Assembly: GCF_963378105.1 (NCBI RefSeq)
Contig: NZ_OY726398.1
Span: 2,852,001-2,916,000, forward strand
Direction of reading: 5' to 3'
From: Mycolicibacter sp. MU0102
Lineage (GTDB): Bacteria; Actinomycetota; Actinomycetes; Mycobacteriales; Mycobacteriaceae
Length of the DNA stretch: 64,000 nucleotides
Shown one piece after another: positions 33,627-40,445 of the stretch; within the stretch, counting starts at the first letter, position 1; each line of letters opens with the position of its first letter. Below the pieces are notes generated by a model. The model saw only the letters and a program-made list of their open reading frames with translations, was not told the DNA's origin and did no database searches. The position numbers were made by a program, and so were the translations under genes.

Positions 33627-34703
33627 ATGAGCACGCTGCGTACGTGGCTGTCCCTACCCGACGCCGAGCCCGCTGAGGATTACGGCTTCTTCGGCCCCGA
33701 CTCGGTGACGTGGAAGGTCTGGAGTTACCCGACCTCGCTGTCGATCGGTTTCCAGCGCGCAGTCGTCATTGAAGAACTCGACCCCGCACTGGTCGCCTCC
33801 GTCGACCACACCCAGGCGATCTACGACAGGCCACGGACCCGCTACGACCGCACCCTGCGCTACTTCGCAATGGTGGCCTTCGGTGAGAGCCGCGCCACCG
33901 CCGAAGCAGCCGACATGCTGGTCCGAATCCACTCCAAGGCCATCGGTGTCGATCCGGTCACCGGTGCGCACTACGACGCGAACGACCCGGCATCGCAGAT
34001 GTGGATCCATCTCACGGCCTGGCACTCGATCCTGTACGCCTACGAGAAATACGGCCCCGGGCCGCTGTCCGCTGACGACGAGGCGTCGTACTGGGCCGAC
34101 TGCGCCAAGGCGGCCGAGCTGCAGACTCTGGACCCGGCCGACGTACCGCGCACCCGGGAGGGCATCGCGGCCTACTTCGAGCAGATGCGCCCGCAGCTGA
34201 TCAACTCCGCTATCGCCCGGCGCGCGATGGCACACCTCCTGCACGCCGAGGTGATCTTGCCTGAATCGCTGCCGAAGCTGCTGTGGCCGGGCGCGCTGGT
34301 CGTCACCGCGTTCCTGCGCCGCGGCACCCTCGCGACCATGCCCCGCTGGATGCGCAAGCTCGGCGGCGTGGGCACCTCTCGGGTGCTCGACGCACTGATC
34401 GTGCCGCCGCTGAGTGCCGCGTTCACGCTGCTGAGCCTGAGCCCGCGCGTGCAGCTGATGCTGCTGCGACTGATCTCGCCGATGACGCTTCCGATCGGCA
34501 CCCGGGTGCTGCGGGCGATCCCGCCGGTGAACCCGGTCACCACGACTCCGCGGGAAGCCCAGAAACGCTTCGGCTACGCCTTCCCGGCGCAGGCCCATCT
34601 GGAGTTCCGGGCCAAGCAGTCGCATCGGGTCTTCGGCGAAGGTCTGGCCCCCAGCGACGAGGGGCTTATCGAGTCGCAGCCGATCCTGGGAAGCATCCGA
34701 TGA
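33627..34703 (+). CDS. DUF2236 (MpaB/Lcp-like) oxygenase-family protein
   Basis: The 358-residue product belongs to DUF2236, the family of fungal MpaB and bacterial latex-clearing protein, in which haem b-dependent oxygenases are known. Family patterns include FGPDSVTWKVWSYPTSLSIG at the N-terminus, RTRYDRTLRYFAMVAFGES near residue 75, and HLTAWHSILYAYEKYGPG. These hold the conserved His residues thought to bind haem. No signal peptide. ATG 33627 follows AAAGGCAGG. It is co-translated with a small membrane protein (ATGA overlap) and then a TetR gene. Substrate is unknown. Confidence 0.78.
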   Translation: MSTLRTWLSLPDAEPAEDYGFFGPDSVTWKVWSYPTSLSIGFQRAVVIEELDPALVASVDHTQAIYDRPRTRYDRTLRYFAMVAFGESRATAEAADMLVRIHSKAIGVDPVTGAHYDANDPASQMWIHLTAWHSILYAYEKYGPGPLSADDEASYWADCAKAAELQTLDPADVPRTREGIAAYFEQMRPQLINSAIARRAMAHLLHAEVILPESLPKLLWPGALVVTAFLRRGTLATMPRWMRKLGGVGTSRVLDALIVPPLSAAFTLLSLSPRVQLMLLRLISPMTLPIGTRVLRAIPPVNPVTTTPREAQKRFGYAFPAQAHLEFRAKQSHRVFGEGLAPSDEGLIESQPILGSIR

Positions 34704-34936
34704 ACCTCGAAGCTCTGCAGCGCTTTCTCGACCGCCAGTTCAGCATTCGCCAGCTCTTCTTCCTCGGTTTCATGGCCTCGGCGCTGCTCGGCGCCTACCT
34801 GGTGATCGGACTGTTCTGGGCCGGCAGCCACTACCAGCACCTGCACGACGTCCGCGGACTGGACAAGGTGTTCTCCGTTCTTGGAGAGATCGTGGCCTGG
34901 CCGGTGCTGACCATCGCCGACATCCAATTACGCTGA
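34700..34936 (+). CDS. Small single-span membrane protein
   Basis: The 78-residue product has an N-terminal amphipathic stretch (MNLEALQRFLDRQFSIRQLF), one strong transmembrane helix (FLGFMASALLGAYLVIGLFW), and a short tail with a second hydrophobic segment. I recognise no family. It begins inside the DUF2236 stop codon (ATGA) and ends four bases before the TetR start, so the three genes form one operon. It could anchor or assist the DUF2236 protein; this is inference. Confidence 0.65.
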   Translation: MNLEALQRFLDRQFSIRQLFFLGFMASALLGAYLVIGLFWAGSHYQHLHDVRGLDKVFSVLGEIVAWPVLTIADIQLR

Positions 34937-34940
34937 ACCG

Positions 34941-35555
34941 GTGCCGGAACCAGCCGCGAACCGGTCCCGCGCCGAGCATCTCGGCCCGCAGCGACGTCGG
35001 CCGCAGGTGCTCGACGCCGCTCTGCAGATCGCTGCCGAGCACGGCGTCGCCGGGGTGACGATGAAGGCGATCGCCGAGCGCATCGGAGTCACCCGCCCGG
35101 TGGTGTATGCCTGCTACGACGGCCGGGGCGAGGTGCTGGCCGCGCTGCTCGACCGCGAGACCGAGCTGATGCTGACCAGTCTGCTCGGGGCGCTGCCGCC
35201 ACGACGGACCAGCAGCGTCGAAGACCGGTTCGTCGCAGGGTTCCGCGCGTTCCTGTCTGTCGTGCGTGAACGGCCTGCATCGTGGCGGATCATCTTCACC
35301 GCCGACCAGGATCCGGTGCTGGCCGCCGCTGTCATCTCCGGACGCGCCCGGCTCACCGACCGGGTCGCCACCGTGATGCGGCCACTGCTAGAGCAGCGAG
35401 ACCCGACCACCGACACCCTGACTGCGCTCACCGAGGTGTTCCTGGCGATCTGCGAGGCCGCCGCCCGGATGCTGCTCGACAATGACCAGCAGTGGACGCC
35501 GGAGAGCCTGGCCGCGATCGTCGGCCCGGCCGCTTACCGGACATTCGCGATCTAG
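34941..35555 (+). CDS. TetR-family transcriptional regulator
   Basis: A predicted repressor. The 204-residue product has the TetR N-terminal helix-turn-helix at about residues 20-65 (VLDAALQIAAEHG, MKAIAERIGVTRPVVYACYDGRGEVL). The all-helical ligand/dimer domain after it shows no residue set that identifies the ligand. GTG start at 34941. It is the last gene of the DUF2236 operon, and the 17-bp palindrome at the operon's promoter is a likely autoregulatory site. Confidence 0.85.
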   Translation: MPEPAANRSRAEHLGPQRRRPQVLDAALQIAAEHGVAGVTMKAIAERIGVTRPVVYACYDGRGEVLAALLDRETELMLTSLLGALPPRRTSSVEDRFVAGFRAFLSVVRERPASWRIIFTADQDPVLAAAVISGRARLTDRVATVMRPLLEQRDPTTDTLTALTEVFLAICEAAARMLLDNDQQWTPESLAAIVGPAAYRTFAI

Positions 35556-35663
35556 GCGATCGCAGGCGCGGCGGAGCTGGGCGCTGAGGGTCGCCGTCGT
35601 GCGATGAGCTGACTCACCATATGCCAGAATGATCCGAACCTGCTGCGAACCTAAGGAGTCGAA

Positions 35664-35918
35664 GTGGCCAGTACCGAGGTGGAGCGCCACAACGGGGTTG
35701 ACCCTGTCGAGGTGCCGTCTGCGGCGTGGGGTTGGAGCGCCATCAACTACCGCACCTGGCACATCGTCGGCTTCGGCATCGTCGGTTTCTTGCTGCTCAT
35801 GCTGCGCGGCAACCACATCGGCCACGTCGAGGACTACTTCCTGCTGGGATTCGCCGCGCTGACGCTGTTCGTCGTGGTGCGCGATATCGTCCTGCGCAAC
35901 CGCGGCCGGCTGCACTAG
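35664..35918 (+). CDS. DUF2631 membrane protein
   Basis: The 84-residue product has two transmembrane helices (TWHIVGFGIVGFLLLMLRG and YFLLGFAALTLFVVVRDIVL) joined by a short polar loop, as in the actinobacterial DUF2631 family. Function is unknown. GTG 35664 follows AAGGAGTCGA. It corresponds to Rv2876 of M. tuberculosis, which also lies beside the rlmN-cdsA-frr-pyrH group. Monocistronic and convergent with rlmN. Confidence 0.82.
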   Translation: MASTEVERHNGVDPVEVPSAAWGWSAINYRTWHIVGFGIVGFLLLMLRGNHIGHVEDYFLLGFAALTLFVVVRDIVLRNRGRLH

Positions 35919-35942
35919 CCGCCAGATCGTCCGGCGCCGATT

Positions 35943-36006
35943 CCCCGAGATTGCATCCACCCGGTTAGATCGGCGATTTTCCCGGCGTCAGTGCAATCTC
36001 GCGGGG
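35943..36006. repeat. Long-loop inverted repeat between the DUF2631 gene and rlmN
   Basis: CCCC-GAGATTGCA (35943-35955) pairs with TGCAATCTC-GC-GGGG (35992-36006): a 9-bp perfect arm, extended by four pairs past a two-base bulge, with a 36-base loop. It lies in the 145-base gap between convergent genes. It might be a bidirectional terminator or a dispersed REP-like element. Confidence 0.45.
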
Positions 36007-36022
36007 CGATTACTGGTTCTCG

Positions 36023-36096
36023 GCCAGCTGGCCGCACGCAGTGGTGATTCGCCTGCGCTCCAGCTACCGACCTTCGGCCGCCAGCTGGCCGCACGC
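36023..36096 (-). repeat. In-frame duplication of the rlmN C-terminus
   Basis: A 17-base identical block (36023-36039 and 36080-36096) is spaced exactly 57 bases, that is 19 codons. The downstream copy, in the same frame after the rlmN TAG, reads RRITTACGQLAENQ and then a TAA. This mirrors REIAAACGQLAAEGR at the true C-terminus. Confidence 0.75.
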
Positions 36097-37173
36097 GGCG
36101 GCAATCTCCCGCCCGCGGGTATCGCGGACCGTGCATTCCACGCCTTGAGCCCGAACTCGCCGGACGAACTCCCGCTCCGCCGGCTTGGGACTGGCGTCCC
36201 ATTCGCTGCCCGGCGTGGGATTGAGCGGAATCAGATTGACGTGCACCAGCGGCCCCAGCGCCTTGTGCAGCTTCTTGCCCAAAAGATCTGCCCGCCAGGG
36301 CTGGTCGTTGACGTCGCGGATCAACGCGTATTCCACTGAGACCCGCCGGCCGGTGACGTCGGCGTAATAGCGGGCGGCATCGAGGGCTTCGGAAACCTTC
36401 CACCGGTTGTTGACCGGCACAAGCGTGTCGCGCAGCTCGTCATCGGGGGTGTGCAGCGACAGTGCGAGCGTCACCCCGAGGCGCTCGTCGGCAAGCTTGC
36501 GGATCGCCGGGGCCAACCCGACCGTGGAAACCGTCACCGATCGCGCCGAGATGCCGAAGCCGTTGGGCGCCGGCTCGATGATGCGCCGCACCGCGGCCAC
36601 CACCCGGGCGTAGTTGGCCAGCGGCTCCCCCATCCCCATGAACACGATATTGGACAGCCGCCTCCCAGAAGATGGAGCACCGTCCCGGTCGCGGAGTTCG
36701 ACCGACGCCGCCCGCACCTGCTCGAGAATCTCGGCGGTGGACAGGTTGCGGGTGAGGCCGGCCTGCCCGGTCGCACAGAAGGGGCACGCCATCCCGCAGC
36801 CGGCCTGCGACGAGATGCACACGGTGTTACGGCGCGGATAGCGCATCAGCACCGATTCGAACTTGGTGTTGTCGTGGGCGCGCCACAGCGTCTTGCGGGT
36901 CTCACCGGCATCGCATTCGATCTCGCTGGACGCGGTCAGCAGCGTGGGGAACAACGCGTCGGCCACCGAGGTGCGCACCGCGGCGGGCAGGTCGGTCATC
37001 TGCTGCGGATCGGCGATCAATCGGCCGTAGTACTGGTTCGCCAGTTGCTTGGCGCGAAATGCCGGCAGGCCCAGCTCAGCGACAGCGGCCACCACGCCTT
37101 CGGAGTCGAGGTCGGCCAGATGCCGCGGCGGCAGTGCCCGCCGCGGTGCGGTGAACACCAGCTGTTGCTTCAT
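36064..37173 (-). CDS. rlmN: 23S rRNA/tRNA adenine-C2 methyltransferase RlmN
   Basis: This radical-SAM enzyme methylates A2503 of 23S rRNA and A37 of some tRNAs. The 369-residue product has the cluster motif CGMACPFC near residue 127, the SAM-binding GMGEPLANY, and the C-terminal Cys in ACGQLA near residue 361, which carries the transferred methyl in E. coli RlmN. Length is typical. The stop TAG at 36064-36066 is followed in frame by 17 more sense codons that repeat the C-terminal motif. It starts the rlmN side of the pyrH-frr-cdsA-rlmN run. Confidence 0.95.
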   Translation of the reverse strand: MKQQLVFTAPRRALPPRHLADLDSEGVVAAVAELGLPAFRAKQLANQYYGRLIADPQQMTDLPAAVRTSVADALFPTLLTASSEIECDAGETRKTLWRAHDNTKFESVLMRYPRRNTVCISSQAGCGMACPFCATGQAGLTRNLSTAEILEQVRAASVELRDRDGAPSSGRRLSNIVFMGMGEPLANYARVVAAVRRIIEPAPNGFGISARSVTVSTVGLAPAIRKLADERLGVTLALSLHTPDDELRDTLVPVNNRWKVSEALDAARYYADVTGRRVSVEYALIRDVNDQPWRADLLGKKLHKALGPLVHVNLIPLNPTPGSEWDASPKPAEREFVRRVRAQGVECTVRDTRGREIAAACGQLAAEGR

Positions 37174-37197
37174 GATCCGTTCCAGTATGCCGGTGAC

Positions 37198-38064
37198 TCA
37201 GGGCAGGACGGTCAACACGATCCAGGTCACCGCCGCCGACGGCAGCAGCGCGTCGAGCCGGTCCATGAGCCCGCCGTGGCCGGGCAGCAGCCGACCCATG
37301 TCCTTAATGCCCAGATCGCGTTTGACCTGGGATTCGATCAGGTCGCCGAAGACTCCGGTGAACACCAACAGCAGCCCCAGCGGCAGGCCCACCCACCACG
37401 GACGATCGAGGAACACCGTCACCGCGAACACGGCCGCGCCTACGCCGAGCACCAGTGATCCCCCGAGCCCCTCCCAGGACTTCTTCGGGCTGATTGCCGG
37501 CGCCATCGGGTGCTTGCCGAACAGCACACCGACGGCGTAGCCGCCGATATCGGAGAAGACCACCGGGAACAGCAGGCACAGCACCCGGCCGGGGCCGTCG
37601 TCGCGGAAAACCAGCAGGGCCGCGAAGCTCAGACAAAGCGGCACCCAGACCGCGATCAGAATCGTCGCCGACACGTCCCGTAGATAGTTGACCGGGGCGT
37701 TGTGCAGCCCCTGGCCCACCAGCCGCCAGATCATGACGATCACCACGGTCGCACCGAAGGCGCCCAGCACTCCCCGAGCGCCGAACGGCAGCGACAGCCA
37801 CAGCATCGCCTGGCCGCCGAGTGCCAGCGGGATGAACGGCACGTCATAGCCGACTTCGCGCAGCCGCCGGGTGATCTCATGGGTGGCAACCGGGGCGGCC
37901 ACCGCCAGAATCAGCACCCAGAAGCGCGGGGCGAACAACAGGGTGTAGACGAGAGTCCCGCCCAGCAGGGCGCCCACGGCGATAGCCGCCGGAAGGTTGC
38001 GTCCAGCTCGCGACTGTTTCGGTTGTGCATCCGCGGCGTCTACGCCGGTGTCTTGGTCTGCCAC
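37198..38064 (-). CDS. cdsA: Phosphatidate cytidylyltransferase
   Basis: This membrane enzyme makes CDP-diacylglycerol from phosphatidate and CTP for phospholipid synthesis. The 288-residue product has about eight transmembrane helices and the family signature at the C-terminus, SQVKRDLGIKDMGRLLPGHG followed by GLMDRLD. The start is GTG 38064. It lies 22 bases after frr and 24 bases before rlmN. Confidence 0.95.
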   Translation of the reverse strand: MADQDTGVDAADAQPKQSRAGRNLPAAIAVGALLGGTLVYTLLFAPRFWVLILAVAAPVATHEITRRLREVGYDVPFIPLALGGQAMLWLSLPFGARGVLGAFGATVVIVMIWRLVGQGLHNAPVNYLRDVSATILIAVWVPLCLSFAALLVFRDDGPGRVLCLLFPVVFSDIGGYAVGVLFGKHPMAPAISPKKSWEGLGGSLVLGVGAAVFAVTVFLDRPWWVGLPLGLLLVFTGVFGDLIESQVKRDLGIKDMGRLLPGHGGLMDRLDALLPSAAVTWIVLTVLP

Positions 38065-38086
38065 GGTTGTGCCTGCTGAATGGCCG

Positions 38087-38644
38087 CTAGACCTCCAGCA
38101 GCTCGCCTTCTTTGTGCTTGACCAGTTCGTCGATCTGGGTCACGTACTGCTGAGTGGACTTGTCCAGGTCTTTCTCCGCCCGGCCCACCTCGTCCTCGCC
38201 GGCGTCGCCGTCTTTGCGGATGCGGTGCAGCTCTTCCATCGCCTTGCGGCGGATGTTGCGCACCGAGACCTTGGCGTCCTCCCCCTTGGCCTTGGCCTGC
38301 TTGACCAGCTCCTTGCGTCGCTCCTCGGTGAGCTGCGGCACCGACACCCGAATCAACGAACCGTCGTTGCTGGGGTTCAGGCCGAGGTCGGAGTTGCGGA
38401 TCGCGGTCTCGATGGGTCCCAACTGCGAGGCCTCGTAGGGCTTGATCACGACCAGCCGTGCCTCGGGCACGTTGATGCTGCACAGCTGGGTGATCGGGGT
38501 AATCGAGCCGTAGTAGTCGATGACGATCCGCGAGAACATGCCCGGGTTGGCCCGGCCGGTGCGGATGGTCGAGAGATCGTCACGGGCCACCGACACGGCC
38601 TTCTCCATTTTCTCTTCGGCATCGAAGAGAGCCTCGTCGATCAT
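38087..38644 (-). CDS. frr: Ribosome recycling factor
   Basis: With EF-G it splits post-termination ribosomes. The 185-residue product has the usual length and the three-helix bundle with conserved RTGRANPGMFSRI near residue 28, VPQLTEERRKELVKQAKA near residue 107 and SVRNIRRKAMEELHR. It is 68 bases after pyrH on the same strand, the standard pyrH-frr order. Confidence 0.96.
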   Translation of the reverse strand: MIDEALFDAEEKMEKAVSVARDDLSTIRTGRANPGMFSRIVIDYYGSITPITQLCSINVPEARLVVIKPYEASQLGPIETAIRNSDLGLNPSNDGSLIRVSVPQLTEERRKELVKQAKAKGEDAKVSVRNIRRKAMEELHRIRKDGDAGEDEVGRAEKDLDKSTQQYVTQIDELVKHKEGELLEV

Positions 38645-38712
38645 GTGCCCCGCTCCTCGTTATCGCTTCGCTCTGGCGCCGTCGCCGCCGGTGGTCATCT
38701 GCACCGCGCCCT

Positions 38713-39462
38713 TCAGCTGGTGACCAGTGTCCCGATCTTCTCACCCGCGACCGCCCGCGCGATATTTCCATCGGTCAACAGGTTGAACACCAGGATCGGC
38801 ATGCCATTGTCCATGCACAGACTGAACGCGGTGGCATCGGCCACCTTCAGGCCCCGCTCGATGACCTCGCGATGAGTAATCGAGGTGAGCAGTTCAGCGT
38901 CCGGGTCGACGCGAGGATCCGCGGTGAAGATGCCGTCGACCGCCTTGGCCATCAGCACCACCTGGGCGCCGATCTCCAGCGCGCGCTGAGCCGCCGTGGT
39001 GTCGGTGGAGAAATACGGCAGTCCCATGCCGGCGCCGAAGATCACTACCCGGCCCTTCTCCAGGTGCCGCGCTGCCCGCAGCGGGATGTAGGGCTCGGCG
39101 ACCTGTCCCATGGTGATGGCGGTCTGTACCCGGGTGTCGATACCTTCCTTTTCCAGGAAGTCCTGCAGCGCAAGGCTGTTCATCACGGTGCCGAGCATGC
39201 CCATGTAGTCCGAGCGCATGCGTTCCATGCCGCGCTGCTGCAACTGGGCGCCGCGGAAGAAGTTGCCGCCGCCAATCACCACGGCCACCTGCACGCCATC
39301 GCGGACCACTTCGGCGATTTGGCGGGCTACCTGGGCGACCACATCGGGATCGAGCCCGACCTGCCCGCCGCCGAACATCTCCCCACCGAGCTTGAGCAAT
39401 ACCCGGGAAAAAGGGGGGCGGCCGTCCGGCCGGTCTCCGTCGGTACTCGTCGGCTCCGTCAT
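38713..39462 (-). CDS. pyrH: Uridylate kinase
   Basis: Phosphorylates UMP to UDP; bacterial hexameric type of the amino acid kinase fold. The 249-residue product has VLLKLGGEMFGGG near residue 22, VIGGGNFFRG, the TDTTAAQRALEIGA segment and CMDNGMPILVFNL near the C-terminus. ATG 39462 has GGAGGAGCC directly upstream. It is divergent from the ArsR-type regulator of the hyc-like locus. Confidence 0.96.
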   Translation of the reverse strand: MTEPTSTDGDRPDGRPPFSRVLLKLGGEMFGGGQVGLDPDVVAQVARQIAEVVRDGVQVAVVIGGGNFFRGAQLQQRGMERMRSDYMGMLGTVMNSLALQDFLEKEGIDTRVQTAITMGQVAEPYIPLRAARHLEKGRVVIFGAGMGLPYFSTDTTAAQRALEIGAQVVLMAKAVDGIFTADPRVDPDAELLTSITHREVIERGLKVADATAFSLCMDNGMPILVFNLLTDGNIARAVAGEKIGTLVTS

Positions 39463-39595
39463 CAGGCTCCTCCGGGCTGCGCGCATATGACAGCGCCATC
39501 GCGGGAATCGTCCGCGACGGCATTGTCATCCTGCCCTACCGGAGCGGTCAAACACAGCCCGGGGTGGCGACGCCGTCCTCAACCGTCACAACATA

Positions 39596-39609
39596 TGAAA
39601 ATATTTTCA
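39596..39609. promoter_or_regulatory. AT-rich palindrome upstream of the ArsR-family gene
   Basis: TGAAAATATTTTCA is a perfect 14-bp palindrome in an otherwise GC-rich region, 31 bases before the predicted GTG start. Its size and AT character suit an ArsR/SmtB-type dimer. It would cover the -35 region of the ArsR promoter, fitting autorepression. Which protein binds is inference. Confidence 0.6.
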
Positions 39610-39626
39610 ATTGATGCTTTCACTGC

Positions 39627-39639
39627 TATGGTCTGCGCT
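39627..39639 (+). promoter_or_regulatory. Leaderless-type promoter of the ArsR-family gene
   Basis: TATGGT (39627-39632) is followed by a seven-base spacer and the GTG at 39640. This is the TANNNT leaderless geometry and supports GTG 39640 over the ATG at 39628, which lies inside the hexamer. Confidence 0.5.
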
Positions 39640-39969
39640 GTGCCGAACTCGCTCCATCAGGTGAAAGCCGAGTTCTTCAAGACCCTCGGGCACCCCGCCC
39701 GGATCCGGATCCTGGAACTGCTCTCCGAACGCGACCACACCGTCGGTGAGCTGCTCCCCGAGATCGGGCTCGAGGCATCGAATCTCTCCCAACAACTGGG
39801 TGTCCTGCGTCGCGCAGGCGTGGTGACAGCGACCAAGGACGGCAATGCGGTGGTCTACTCGATCGCCTCGCCGGTGATCACCGAACTGCTTGCCGTGGCC
39901 CGCAAGGCGCTGACCGGATTGCTCAACGATCAAGTGGCCATCCTCGATGACCTGCGGGCCGGGCAATGA
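39640..39969 (+). CDS. ArsR/SmtB-family regulator (Rv0081-like)
   Basis: A winged-helix repressor heading a hydrogenase-4-like operon. The 109-residue product has KAEFFKTLGHPARIRILELL, the recognition helix region EASNLSQQLGVLRRAGVV and the wing KDGNAVVYSIASP. It matches what I recall of Rv0081, a hypoxia-linked regulator whose gene heads the same operon in M. tuberculosis. It lacks the CxC metal site of ArsR and SmtB, so the signal is unlikely to be a metal bound there. The hycG-like gene starts inside its stop codon (ATGA). Confidence 0.88.
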   Translation: MPNSLHQVKAEFFKTLGHPARIRILELLSERDHTVGELLPEIGLEASNLSQQLGVLRRAGVVTATKDGNAVVYSIASPVITELLAVARKALTGLLNDQVAILDDLRAGQ

Positions 39970-40445
39970 GCTGGCTCACCAGAATCCGTGCCCTGGGCCG
40001 TGTCACCGAGCCGGCCGGCGCCCGTCCGCCGGCCGCCACCGAACCGCCGGGAGGCGTGACGGGCTCGCTGCAGATCCGCCACGTCGACGCCGGATCGTGC
40101 AACGGCTGCGAGATCGAGATCGGCGGGGCTTTCAGCCCGGTATACGACGCCGAGCGATTCGGCGCCCGACTCGTCGCCTCGCCGCGTCACGCCGACGCCC
40201 TGCTGGTCACCGGGGTGGTCACCCGCAACATGGCCGAGCCGCTGCGCAACACCCTGGAGGCCACGCCGCAGCCCCGCAAGGTCATCGCGTGCGGGGACTG
40301 TGCCCTCAACCGCGGGGTGTTCGCGCAGTCCTACGCGACGGTGGGGGCCGTCGGCGAGGTGGTTCCGGTCGATGTCGAGATCCCCGGCTGTCCGCCGACG
40401 CCCGAACAGATCCTCGCCGCACTGCGGTCGGTGACCGGCCGGTGA
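39966..40445 (+). CDS. hycG: NuoB/HycG-like small Fe-S subunit
   Basis: The small subunit of a complex I/group 4 hydrogenase-type complex, cytoplasmic side, carrying the proximal [4Fe-4S] cluster. The 159-residue product keeps the cluster cysteines: SCNGCE (Cys45, Cys48), CGDC (Cys109, Cys112) and GCPP (Cys142). So electron transfer to this subunit seems possible. It starts in the ArsR stop and overlaps the next gene by four bases. It corresponds to Rv0082. Confidence 0.87.
   Translation: MSWLTRIRALGRVTEPAGARPPAATEPPGGVTGSLQIRHVDAGSCNGCEIEIGGAFSPVYDAERFGARLVASPRHADALLVTGVVTRNMAEPLRNTLEATPQPRKVIACGDCALNRGVFAQSYATVGAVGEVVPVDVEIPGCPPTPEQILAALRSVTGR

Noticed and set aside
39463..39627. A DosR box upstream of the ArsR regulator
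   Set aside because: I looked for a GGGACTTTnGnCCC-like site because Rv0081 is linked to hypoxia. I saw none, only the AT-rich palindrome.
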